Shown here one piece after another: positions 16,046-24,364 of a stretch of 34,481 nucleotides of DNA. The notes under the pieces were generated by a model. The model had not been told where the DNA came from. It did no database searches and saw nothing but the letters and a program-made list of their open reading frames with translations. The position numbers and the translations under genes were made by a program. The number at the start of each line of letters is the position of its first letter. Within the stretch, counting starts at the first letter, position 1. The stretch comes from Bacteroidota bacterium (lineage in GTDB: Bacteria; Bacteroidota; Bacteroidia; Sphingobacteriales; Sphingobacteriaceae), in NCBI GenBank assembly GCA_013289045.1, contig JABDAU010000040.1:1-34481 (forward strand). Reading direction: 5' to 3'.

Positions 16046-17068
16046 ATGAGCGCGGAAGATATCCTGAGAGACCTGAAGAACCGGAAATATAAGCCTTTGT
16101 ACCTGTTACATGGCGATGAACCTTATTATATCGATCTGGTAAGCAATTTTGTGGAGCACAAACTGCTGCCGGATGCGGAAAAAGGCTTTAACCAAACCGT
16201 TCTGTATGGCAAGGATACTGAGATCATGACCGTACTCAATGCGGCCAAACGCTATCCCATGATGGCTGATTACCAGGTGGTTTTGGTAAAAGAGGCGCAG
16301 GAAATGAAATGGGGAAAGGACGATGATGACAAGAAAACCATCAACCCGCTGTTAAGCTACCTGGAAAACCCGCTGCCCAGCACCATATTGGTATTTTGTT
16401 ACAAGTATGGCAAATTTGATAAGCGCAAAAAGACGTACAAGGCCATTGATAAAAACGGGGTTGTTTTTGAATCAGCTGAGCTGTATGATAATAAGATACC
16501 AGGCTGGATAGAATCATACATCAGCCAAAAAGGTTATAAAATAAACCAGCAGGCTACGTATATGCTGGCGGAGTACCTGGGCAACGACCTCTCGAAAATA
16601 GCCAATGAGCTGGAAAAGCTGATGCTGAATATTACTGTAGGTCAGGAGATAACGCTTGAGCAGATCCATAATAATATTGGCATTAGTAAGGAATACAATG
16701 TGTTTGAGCTGCAGACTGCGCTGGGAAAAAAAGATGTGTTGAAAGTTAACCAGATTATCAATTATTTTGAAGCAAACCCGAAATCAAACCCGATGGTGCT
16801 GGTGCTGGGCAACCTCAATAATTACTTCAGTAAGGTATTGGCTTATCATTATGTAAAGGATAAATCGCCCGGTAACCTGGCGCGCGAGTTGGGGGTTAGC
16901 CCGTACTTTATAAAGGATTATGAGCTGGCCGCGCGCAATTACGATTATGGTAAAACCATGCGCATTATAAGCTACCTGCGCGAATATGATATGAAAAGCA
17001 AGGGGGTAGAATCAAACTCCGATCCCGGCGGATTGATGAAAGAATTAATGTTTAAGATAATCCATTGA
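16046..17068 (+). CDS. holA: DNA polymerase III delta subunit
   Basis: A 340-residue clamp-loader delta subunit, which opens the sliding clamp as part of the replisome. It begins MSAEDILRDLKNRKYKPLYLLHGDEPYYIDLVSNF, the usual start of HolA, where the nucleotide-binding motif is degenerate. KTINPLLSYLENPLPSTILVF (about residues 93-113) is the matching middle part of domain I. The rest includes LAEYLGNDLSKIANELEKL (about 174-192) and NIGISKEYNVFELQTALGKKDV (about 211-232), both typical of bacterial HolA, and a helical C-terminal collar domain. Length is normal. It appears monocistronic, with a divergent nuclease-like gene upstream. Confidence 0.94.
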   Translation: MSAEDILRDLKNRKYKPLYLLHGDEPYYIDLVSNFVEHKLLPDAEKGFNQTVLYGKDTEIMTVLNAAKRYPMMADYQVVLVKEAQEMKWGKDDDDKKTINPLLSYLENPLPSTILVFCYKYGKFDKRKKTYKAIDKNGVVFESAELYDNKIPGWIESYISQKGYKINQQATYMLAEYLGNDLSKIANELEKLMLNITVGQEITLEQIHNNIGISKEYNVFELQTALGKKDVLKVNQIINYFEANPKSNPMVLVLGNLNNYFSKVLAYHYVKDKSPGNLARELGVSPYFIKDYELAARNYDYGKTMRIISYLREYDMKSKGVESNSDPGGLMKELMFKIIH

Positions 17069-17280
17069 TTATTAAAGTGGTGTTAAGTAAATGTTGGCTG
17101 AATATTAAGCTTGTTTTTTATTGTAAACAATAAGTTACACGCTATCAGGTAATTGTAAAGAATAAATTACAGTAAATACCAGCCATAACTTATCCCAAAC
17201 GGTAATTTTACTTGCATATCAATCGTTTCAGTTAAAACAAATAATTGAAACCTATAGTTAAACAAGTAAATTCTACCACA
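17069..17280. other. Intergenic region between holA and the APS kinase gene
   Basis: About 212 AT-rich bases. It should hold the kinase promoter, but I cannot point to a convincing box, hairpin or repeat. Confidence 0.4.
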
Positions 17281-17859
17281 ATGATCGTACTACTCTGCGG
17301 GTTATCAGGAGCCGGAAAAACAACTTTAGCCAAAAACATTTATTGCAAATTATCAGACCTTAAGATACCTGCAGAAATTGTTGATGGCGACGAGTACAGG
17401 GCCATGTTATTCAAAGACCTTAAATTTTCAAAAGAAGACAGGTTTGAAAATGTACGCCGCCTGGGTTTTATAGCCAATAAATTTTCGCAGCACGGTATTG
17501 TAACGATTGTTAGCGCAATAAATCCTTATGACGAGATCCGCAGGGAAATTGCCAGCACATATGATAATGTAAAAGTGATCCACATAGATTGCCCGGTGGA
17601 AAAACTGGCGGTACGAGATACTAAGGGCCTTTATAAAAGATCAATGCTGCCCGATGGACATCCTGATAAGATCCACAATCTGACCGGCGTGAACGACCAA
17701 TTCGACGTGCCTGCCAACCCCGATCTGTACATCAATACCGATATGTACACGGTTGAAGAAAGCGCAAATGTAATGCTTGATTTTGTGCTGCATAACATCA
17801 GTCACAACGGCAGGGTAAAACGCCCTCAACTGAACCTGGTGGAAATATTACACAGGTAG
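17281..17859 (+). CDS. cysC: Adenylyl-sulfate (APS) kinase
   Basis: A 192-residue kinase that phosphorylates adenosine 5'-phosphosulfate to PAPS, the donor for sulfotransferases or sulfate reduction. The ATG at 17281 is chosen because it directly precedes the core strand MIVLLCGLSGAGKTTLAKNI (Walker A GLSGAGKT); an in-frame TTG 36 bases earlier is possible. Further family motifs are VDGDEYRAMLF, FSKEDRFENVRRLGFIA, IVSAINPYDEIRREI and the C-terminal DTKGLYKRSMLP with NLTGVNDQFDVPANPDL. CysC is named by motif; no sulfurylase, sulfotransferase or reductase gene is adjacent, so it is an orphan here. Its stop is 10 bases from the stop of the convergent NRPS-like gene, so any link with it is by position only. 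Confidence 0.88.
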   Translation: MIVLLCGLSGAGKTTLAKNIYCKLSDLKIPAEIVDGDEYRAMLFKDLKFSKEDRFENVRRLGFIANKFSQHGIVTIVSAINPYDEIRREIASTYDNVKVIHIDCPVEKLAVRDTKGLYKRSMLPDGHPDKIHNLTGVNDQFDVPANPDLYINTDMYTVEESANVMLDFVLHNISHNGRVKRPQLNLVEILHR

Positions 17860-17869
17860 CAGCTTTTCC

Positions 17870-20503
17870 TTAGGCAATATTCTGAACTGTTTCGCGTGAG
17901 TAATTTGCAGGGATGGCATCCAGCCTTTTCTGAAACAGCTCAGCCATTATACAGTCATTTGGAGGACTGAACATGTGCTTATGGTCGCCGGGAACATTGT
18001 ACACGTTTACACCTTTGAGCGCAAATTTTGTCCAACCCATATATTCAGGTTCATCTACAAAGTAAATCCTCATGTTTGCCTTAAACAGATCGATGGCTAC
18101 ATCATAGGGCTCTAAACTATATTTCCGCCAGGCGAGCTCGAATTGGTAAACTACCTTTTGCATGTATTCGGGCAATTCGGTGATATTATAATTATCCATA
18201 AAACCCACCTTTACCATCAGCTGCATAAATTTTTGACGGTATATCTCTTTAAAATACTGCAGATTTTGCAATGGGTGACTGACAAATGAACCTGTTCTGA
18301 AGCTCAACTTATCAAACTGGCGCATTATTTTTCTTTTCAGCTTATCTGCTTTTGATGCATTACGCATTTCATCCTGCAGGTTTGTATCTATCATAGCCAG
18401 CATTTCCACCTTTTTGCCGGCATGCTTTAGCTGCTTCACCATTTCGAAGGCAATAACACCGCCGAACGAATAACCCGCAATAGCATATGGGCCAACAGGG
18501 TCATGGTTGAGTATTTCCTGGTTATAGTAAGCGGCAACTGTTTCAATGCTTTCCAACGTATCAAAATTACCGTCGAGACCGGCAGCCCTGATGCCGTACA
18601 CAGGTTGCTCCGGGTCGAGGTGACTGACCATGCCTTTAAAATTAAAAAGGTTTAAACCTATGCCATGTATCACATACAACGGCACCTTCGAGCCCTCCGG
18701 TTTTAAAGGAATCAGCTTATTATATGGTGATGACGAAATACTATCGATAAAAACAGCCAGCGCCTTTACAGTAGGGTGATGCACCAAAACCGTAATAGCC
18801 AGTCGTTTGTCAAACGCCTCCTCTATATCCACAATGATCATCAATGCAATAAGTGAATCGATACCCATATCGATGAGGTTGTCATTTGGGCCAACGTTTG
18901 CCCAGCCGGTCCGGTTCAGTACAATTTGCAGCAGTGTTTTTTCAGTATTTGTTAGTGGCTGCTTTATTTTGAGCAGCGTGCGTTTGGTATTTATTGTCGG
19001 CGGCGGTAACTTTTTCCTGTCAACCTTGCCATTGGCCGTTAATGGCATTTTAGAAATAATAATAAAAGCATTGGGTACCATATAAGCAGGAAGTTTTTGC
19101 TTCAGGTATTCTTTCCAGTTTTTTACACTGGCTGCCTGCTTATACTGCGTAAGCCTGGTTCTGGGCACCACGTAGCCTATCAATTGTTTATTGCCCAGAT
19201 CATCCTCGTGCATCACTATCAGCGCTTCCTTAATTCCTTTGCGCTGTTTCAGTAAGTATTCTATTTCTTCGGTTTCAATACGGTAGCCACGGATCTTTAT
19301 CTGGTGATCTATGCGGCCAAGATATTGTATCTCTCCGTTTGGCAATAGCTTGCCTAAATCACCGGTACGGTATATTTTTTTTCCTAATTCATCCGAAAAA
19401 ATATCGTCAATAAATCGTTCAGCAGTTAATTCCGGGCGGTTGATATAACCCCTTGCCACGCCATCACCGCCTATGCAGATCTCCCCTTCTTCGCCATCGG
19501 GTACAAGCTGTTGCTGTTCATCTAATATATAAACCTGTGTTTCATCAATAGGCCTGCCTATGGTAATGACGTTATCGCTTTCCCCAACCTTCTTTATGGT
19601 TGAATAAATGGTGGTTTCGGTAGGGCCGTACATGTTCCACAACTCGTCGCATCTTTCCAGCAGTTTTTCTGCAAGATCTTTACCCATAGCCTCACCGCCG
19701 CAAAATGCTTTTATTGGCAAGCGTTGGCTCCAGCCGCTTTGCAGCATCATGCGCCAGGTAAAAGGCGTTGCCTGTACGATGGAGACACGTTCTGTTTGTA
19801 TGATATCCAGTAATGCCCGTCCATCTTTCGCTACCTCGGTATCTACGATGATTAGCTGCGCACCGCTGATAAGTGGCAGGAACATTTCCAGCTCAGCAAT
19901 ATCGAATGAAATAGTGGTAATGCCCAAAATGATGTCATCCGGACCCATGCCCGGTGATTTTTGGATACTGAGCAGCAGGTTGCTGAGATTGCGCTGTTCT
20001 ATCGCCACCCCTTTCGGCTTGCCTGTTGAGCCCGAAGTATACAGGATATAGGCAAGTGAGTCGGGCCGGTGGTTGATGCCGGGATCATCCGGGGAGTAAT
20101 TATAGCGTTTTATCCAGGCGTGATCGATAATGATATTATGGTGATCGCCGCCAAAAGTACGCTCATATTGTAAAGAAGTGCAAAGTACCGACGCACCGCA
20201 ATCCTCAAGCATAAAGTTTACGCGGTCGGCAGGTAAATTAGGGTCGATTGGCAGGTAAGCGGCACCGGCTTTGATGATGCCTAAAAGACAAGCGACGAGC
20301 TTTATCGAGCGGTCCATTACTACTGCTATGATGTCGCCCGGTGCAATGCCGTTATCAAGAAAATAAGCCGCCAACTGGTTGGAGCACAGATCCAGCTCGC
20401 GGTATGTTATCGTATTGCCATTGTGCTTAATGGCGGTTTTATCCGGAAATTTCTCAGCTACCCCGGCAACCATTCTGCCGATATTTTGGCTGTTAATATC
20501 CAT
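17870..20503 (-). CDS. Single-module NRPS-like enzyme: adenylation-carrier-thioesterase
   Basis: An 877-residue protein without a condensation domain. The adenylation domain (about 10-500) shows LYTSGSTGKPKG (A3, 154-165), NMYGPTETT (A5, 290-298), YRTGDLG (A7, 378-384), GRIDHQIKIRGYRIE (A8, 396-410) and NGKVDRKKL (A10, Lys493). The carrier domain (about 515-590) has LIDMGIDSL with Ser550 for phosphopantetheine. The type I thioesterase (about 605-870) has GYSFGG (Ser679), Asp706 in MIDTN, and VPGDHKHMF (His841). By alignment to the GrsA pocket I read the ten specificity residues as D-I-L-F-C-G-M-I-Y-K; the Asp at the first place favours an amino acid substrate over a keto acid. I know no assigned code that matches. 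No PPTase, MbtH or transporter gene is adjacent. Product unknown. Confidence 0.92.
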   Translation of the reverse strand: MDINSQNIGRMVAGVAEKFPDKTAIKHNGNTITYRELDLCSNQLAAYFLDNGIAPGDIIAVVMDRSIKLVACLLGIIKAGAAYLPIDPNLPADRVNFMLEDCGASVLCTSLQYERTFGGDHHNIIIDHAWIKRYNYSPDDPGINHRPDSLAYILYTSGSTGKPKGVAIEQRNLSNLLLSIQKSPGMGPDDIILGITTISFDIAELEMFLPLISGAQLIIVDTEVAKDGRALLDIIQTERVSIVQATPFTWRMMLQSGWSQRLPIKAFCGGEAMGKDLAEKLLERCDELWNMYGPTETTIYSTIKKVGESDNVITIGRPIDETQVYILDEQQQLVPDGEEGEICIGGDGVARGYINRPELTAERFIDDIFSDELGKKIYRTGDLGKLLPNGEIQYLGRIDHQIKIRGYRIETEEIEYLLKQRKGIKEALIVMHEDDLGNKQLIGYVVPRTRLTQYKQAASVKNWKEYLKQKLPAYMVPNAFIIISKMPLTANGKVDRKKLPPPTINTKRTLLKIKQPLTNTEKTLLQIVLNRTGWANVGPNDNLIDMGIDSLIALMIIVDIEEAFDKRLAITVLVHHPTVKALAVFIDSISSSPYNKLIPLKPEGSKVPLYVIHGIGLNLFNFKGMVSHLDPEQPVYGIRAAGLDGNFDTLESIETVAAYYNQEILNHDPVGPYAIAGYSFGGVIAFEMVKQLKHAGKKVEMLAMIDTNLQDEMRNASKADKLKRKIMRQFDKLSFRTGSFVSHPLQNLQYFKEIYRQKFMQLMVKVGFMDNYNITELPEYMQKVVYQFELAWRKYSLEPYDVAIDLFKANMRIYFVDEPEYMGWTKFALKGVNVYNVPGDHKHMFSPPNDCIMAELFQKRLDAIPANYSRETVQNIA

Positions 20504-20650
20504 ATAGTTTTATACTATCTATTTAATTTATTACTCATTACTAACCCCCTGATCTGTGCATTGTTTATTATACTGGTAATATTGTATAACAATCGTACAC
20601 CCACGGGTTGTATATTGCTGTTAATCTTACCGAAACAGTACCTGAAATGA

Positions 20651-21409
20651 TCAGAACTTGCTTGTTGACAGTGCAGTTTGTGAATCGCTAAGGGCATGTT
20701 GCCGGGTTTGATTGTATTTATTTTTAATATATAATTCAAGCTCATAATCGCTTGCTTTTAACATAAAATTATATTCAGGCCGGCTGGAGACCATGAAATC
20801 ATCGAGCTGTTTTCCATCAAAACCGGTGATGTCCTGCACAAGCTTCCGTGTAAACCGCTTATCGATAACGTCATCATGATAATCGCGCACAAAATCGCGC
20901 TGCAACCGGCGTGCGTCTTTGCCTTGCTTGCTCAATGCATTGTATAGCTTGTCGATATTGATAGCGATGCCTACAGGCGTGCTCAGACTAATAGTGGTAG
21001 GAATTTCCAGGATATGACTTTTATCGCCTTTAAAGTATATTTCGGCATAATCCTTTTTGTTTTTGTTGAACTTTTTGAGCGGATCGGGGACGGAGTCGTG
21101 GATATTTACTTGTTTAAGCGTCCTGTTGGATTGCCTGAGCATGATGATGATATTTTCATCATCGCCAACTACAATTCTTTCAGGGGAATAAGTGATGTAA
21201 TCGACAGCGAGTGTATCGCCCTTACTTGCTTTTATGGAGAACATGCCGCGGATATCGCTGGTAGCACGGGCATTGTTTTGCAGGTTGTGGATAGCCGCGC
21301 TGCTTATGCGTTCCTTATTGCTTATTACTACGCCATTAATTGTTTTCACCTGCGCAAAAGCGGAAGTACAAAACAGTAGGAACGATATGGTGAGTGCGGG
21401 TTTCATCAT
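20651..21409 (-). CDS. Secreted CarboxypepD_reg-like protein of unknown function
   Basis: About 252 residues from the ATG at 21409 (an ATG one codon later is equally possible; an earlier in-frame start lacks a signal-like beginning). Signal peptide MMKPALTISFLLFCTSAFAQ. Residues about 21-95 match the carboxypeptidase-regulatory-like (CarboxypepD_reg / DUF4480-type) fold: VKTINGVVISNKERISSAAI, then ATSDIRGMFSIKASKGDTLAVDYITY and IIIMLRQSNRTLKQVNI. The remainder is alpha-helical and charged (KKFNKNKKDYAEIYF, DARRLQRDFVRDYHDDVID). Its N-terminal region resembles the start of TonB-dependent receptors, but no barrel follows. It lies in the same direction as, and 147 bases upstream of, the NRPS-like gene, with no known link. 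Confidence 0.7.
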   Translation of the reverse strand: MMKPALTISFLLFCTSAFAQVKTINGVVISNKERISSAAIHNLQNNARATSDIRGMFSIKASKGDTLAVDYITYSPERIVVGDDENIIIMLRQSNRTLKQVNIHDSVPDPLKKFNKNKKDYAEIYFKGDKSHILEIPTTISLSTPVGIAINIDKLYNALSKQGKDARRLQRDFVRDYHDDVIDKRFTRKLVQDITGFDGKQLDDFMVSSRPEYNFMLKASDYELELYIKNKYNQTRQHALSDSQTALSTSKF

Positions 21410-21551
21410 ATGTAAGGTAGGGGACATGAAGATACACATTCTGCGCGGGTTAGCCCGTTATTTAACATTGATTAACGCATTTAGAATGTAATTTTTTTGT
21501 TAATGGGGTATTTTGGTAATTTTATCGGGATATTTAAAACAGATCGATCTT

Positions 21552-21956
21552 ATGAACTATTGGCTTGTCAAGTCCGAACCGCACAAATACAGCTGGGAGA
21601 AATTTAACCAGGATGGCCGCACCTTTTGGGATGGCGTACGCAACTACCAGGCGCGCAACAACCTGCGCGAAATGCGCGAAGGCGATTTGGTGCTCTTCTA
21701 TCACAGTAACGAAGGCAAAGAAGTAGTGGGCATAGCCAAAGTGGTAAAAGAAGCCTACCAGGACCCAACTACTACAGATCCTAACTGGCTGGTGGTCGAT
21801 CTCTCCCCGGTTGAATCGCTGAAAAAACCGGTAACGCTGGAAACCATTAAGGCTGATGACAGGCTTAAAGACATTCACCTTGTGCGCCAGGGCAGGCTTT
21901 CGGTTATGGGCCTGAAAAAGGAAGAATTCGACCGGATCCTTGAGTTGGGTAGCTAA
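21552..21956 (+). CDS. EVE-domain (PUA-like) protein
   Basis: A 134-residue EVE protein. The ATG at 21552 begins with MNYWLVKSEPHKYSWEKF, the standard start of the family, so the earlier in-frame GTG is rejected. Conserved features are DGVRNYQARNNLREMREGDLVLFYHSN (about 26-52), VVGIAKVVKEAYQDPT, and WLVVDLSPVESLKKPVTLETIK. EVE domains have an aromatic cage fold and in some cases recognise modified cytosine bases in DNA, but many small stand-alone ones such as this are thought to be general RNA- or DNA-modification readers in the cytoplasm; the target here is unknown. It is monocistronic. Confidence 0.92.
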   Translation: MNYWLVKSEPHKYSWEKFNQDGRTFWDGVRNYQARNNLREMREGDLVLFYHSNEGKEVVGIAKVVKEAYQDPTTTDPNWLVVDLSPVESLKKPVTLETIKADDRLKDIHLVRQGRLSVMGLKKEEFDRILELGS

Positions 21957-22056
21957 TAGTCGCAGTCTTTCCGGAAACTTTGTAAATATGTAATTACATA
22001 CTTAGAATGGTTGCTAAATCATTTTAACTTTATGGCATCCTTATACCAATTAAACC

Positions 22057-23208
22057 ATGAAATTAAAATCGATCTGCTGCATTGTTCCTTTTGCCGCCAT
22101 TTTGTTGACCGCGTTCAAAAGCGGTGATCCGCACAATAAATCATCTGCAAAGCATCGTCAAAAACCTGCGTTACAGGTTTACCAGGACGATAATGTTACC
22201 AGCTTTTTCAACCGCAGTCAGGGTTGGATAGCCAGCGATGGCGCCATTACCGTACCGCTGAATGACGGTGGCTCGTTATGGCTGATGGGCGATAGCCACT
22301 TTAATGATTATGACCCGAAGACCCGTACGGTGCCCTGTTTATTTCAAGTAAGAAATTGTGCATTACTACAGCCAAAGAGCGACTGGAACTGGATGCACAC
22401 CACAACATTCATCGGCAATGGCCCGGGCATCCGCAGCTATTTTAAGCTTGACCCGAGTGATACCTATTTTAGCTGGCCGGGCGCTGGGGTGCAGATAGGC
22501 GATACGGTATATGTGTATTGCAGTAACCTGAAGAAAAAGGACAATACCACCTTTGGGTGGATGAGCGGCGGCTTACCGATGTGGGCCAAAATTAAATACC
22601 CGGAGATGGTTGTGAAAGGCTACAGCCCGATACAGGATTTTGGCGGGATGGATTTTGGTTTTGGGATGATTAAGGATGAGAAAGCCGGGTTTGTTTATGT
22701 GTATGGCTGCAAGCTGGCGGGTACATCGGGTAAAATATACGTGGCACGGTTCCCCATCAATAATATGTATGCCAAATGGAAATTTTGGGATGGGAAAGAC
22801 TGGGATGAGGATATGGCAAAAATGGTCTCGATATGCACTGCGCCATCAAATTCGGTAAGTATTTGTAAGGTGAAGAATAAATATTTGCTCTTTACATCGG
22901 AATTTAATGTAGGGTGCGACCAGGGGAAACGGATCTTTGTGGCTACCGCTAATTCGCTCACAGGGCCATTTTCTTCGCATAAAGCGATATATTCTATTCC
23001 CGACAGGAAAGAGGGACATTCGCCATTTTTCTATGGCGTTTTTGCACATCCTGAAGATGTAAACAATAAAGGGGAGTTGTTAGTGACGTATGACATCAAC
23101 GGTTATGGCAAATGCGCAGTAGACTGTGTAAATGGTCGGTCTGATCCGAATGTATACCGTCCGCGTGGTATTCGTGTGCCGTTAAAATTGATAGACCCGG
23201 CGTTATAG
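22057..23208 (+). CDS. Secreted five-bladed beta-propeller-like protein (DUF5005/DUF4185 type)
   Basis: A 383-residue exported protein with signal peptide MKLKSICCIVPFAAILLTAFKS. The mature part has the look of DUF5005/DUF4185 proteins related to the glycoside-hydrolase five-bladed propeller fold: WIASDGAITVPLNDGGSLWLMGDSHFND (about 56-83), YFSWPGAGVQIGDTVYVYCSNL (about 137-158), FGFGMIKDEKAGFVYVYGCKL, and SICKVKNKYLLFTSEFN. The repeated Trp/Asp strands and the GHSPFFYGVFAHPE region near the end suggest a sugar-related active or binding surface. Which residues would be catalytic cannot be told. It is the first of three exported genes in one direction; the next starts 34 bases after its stop. 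Confidence 0.72.
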   Translation: MKLKSICCIVPFAAILLTAFKSGDPHNKSSAKHRQKPALQVYQDDNVTSFFNRSQGWIASDGAITVPLNDGGSLWLMGDSHFNDYDPKTRTVPCLFQVRNCALLQPKSDWNWMHTTTFIGNGPGIRSYFKLDPSDTYFSWPGAGVQIGDTVYVYCSNLKKKDNTTFGWMSGGLPMWAKIKYPEMVVKGYSPIQDFGGMDFGFGMIKDEKAGFVYVYGCKLAGTSGKIYVARFPINNMYAKWKFWDGKDWDEDMAKMVSICTAPSNSVSICKVKNKYLLFTSEFNVGCDQGKRIFVATANSLTGPFSSHKAIYSIPDRKEGHSPFFYGVFAHPEDVNNKGELLVTYDINGYGKCAVDCVNGRSDPNVYRPRGIRVPLKLIDPAL

Positions 23209-23242
23209 TTTTATTATGATAAAAATTATAAATTAGCGCTGG

Positions 23243-24364
23243 ATGCGCCGCCTGATCACCCTTAAAAGGCTTACCCTGGTTTGCCTGTTGTTTACCCCTG
23301 TAATAGCAGGTGCGCAATCGCCATTTAAAGGCTTGGAGAACCTTTTTACTACGCCGCTCAATTATACTGTCCGCCATACAAATACGCCGCCGATCATCGA
23401 TGGTGATATTAACGACAAAGCCTGGGATGCTGCCGAATGGACTACCGAATTCCAGGACATAGAAGGTGATCTGAAACCGCATCCATCCCTGCAAACACAG
23501 GTTAAAATGCTTTGGGATGACAGTTGCCTGTACATCGCAGCCCGGTTGCAGGAACCCAATGTTTGGGCATATGTAAAGCATCATGACGAGATCGTGTTTC
23601 ATGATAATGATTTTGAGGTATTCGTCAATACCCAAAATTCAACGCACCAGTATTTTGAATTTGAGGTGAATGCTATCAATACCGTATTCGACCTTTTTCT
23701 GAACAAACCTTACCGCGACTGGGGTGATCCGATGATCAGTTGGAACGCTGCAGGTTTGCGAACAGCTGTTAAAGTACAGGGTACGTTGAATGATCCATCT
23801 GATACCGACAAGGGCTGGACGGTTGAGATGGCCATTCCATTCAAATCATTATATATGGGCAATTATATGCGGCTACCGGAAGAAGGCGCATTGTGGCGTA
23901 TCAATTTTTCACGGGTGGAATGGGATACCAAAGCGGTTAATGGCAAATACGTTAAGGAGACCGATGCCACGGGTTATCCAAAACCGGAGCATAACTGGGT
24001 ATGGTCGCCGCAGGGAGTTATAAATATGCATTTCCCGGAGCGCTGGGGTTATTTGCAATTTACCCGGAAGGATACAGGCAAAATTACATTCAGCTTACCG
24101 TACGCTGAGTTACAGAAACGATATTTATGGCTGGTTTATTACCGCGAAAAATCCTGGGAGCGCAAGCATTTGAAATTCATTGTTAAGCTAAAACAGCTGG
24201 GGCTGAAAAGTACCGTGATGGTGGATAACCATCCCAACACGTTAACATTGGAAGCAACCGATCACCAGTTTATGGCGCTGATAACCGACAAAACAGACGG
24301 CATAACCTGGACGATAAACAGCGAGGGCCTGGTACAACAACTCTTTAACCCCAAACATGAATAA
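23243..24364 (+). CDS. Secreted CBM9-like carbohydrate-binding protein
   Basis: A 373-residue exported protein with signal peptide MRRLITLKRLTLVCLLFTPVIAGA. Residues about 40-250 form a family 9 carbohydrate-binding (DOMON-like) domain: PPIIDGDINDKAWDAAEWTTEF, then VKMLWDDSCLYIAARLQEPNVWA, FHDNDFEVFVNTQNSTHQYFEFEVNA, and WTVEMAIPFKSL, all typical. The remaining 120 residues are helical and strand mixtures (YAELQKRYLWLVYYREKSWERKHL) and may be a small additional domain. In Bacteroidota such proteins accompany secreted glycosidases. The last 8 bases overlap the start of the next gene, so it is co-transcribed and probably co-translated with it. Confidence 0.85.
   Translation: MRRLITLKRLTLVCLLFTPVIAGAQSPFKGLENLFTTPLNYTVRHTNTPPIIDGDINDKAWDAAEWTTEFQDIEGDLKPHPSLQTQVKMLWDDSCLYIAARLQEPNVWAYVKHHDEIVFHDNDFEVFVNTQNSTHQYFEFEVNAINTVFDLFLNKPYRDWGDPMISWNAAGLRTAVKVQGTLNDPSDTDKGWTVEMAIPFKSLYMGNYMRLPEEGALWRINFSRVEWDTKAVNGKYVKETDATGYPKPEHNWVWSPQGVINMHFPERWGYLQFTRKDTGKITFSLPYAELQKRYLWLVYYREKSWERKHLKFIVKLKQLGLKSTVMVDNHPNTLTLEATDHQFMALITDKTDGITWTINSEGLVQQLFNPKHE

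Noticed and set aside
17281..20503. A biosynthetic gene cluster including the APS kinase.
   Set aside because: The kinase is on the opposite strand and converges stop to stop with the NRPS-like gene; no transporter, PPTase or tailoring genes are present.
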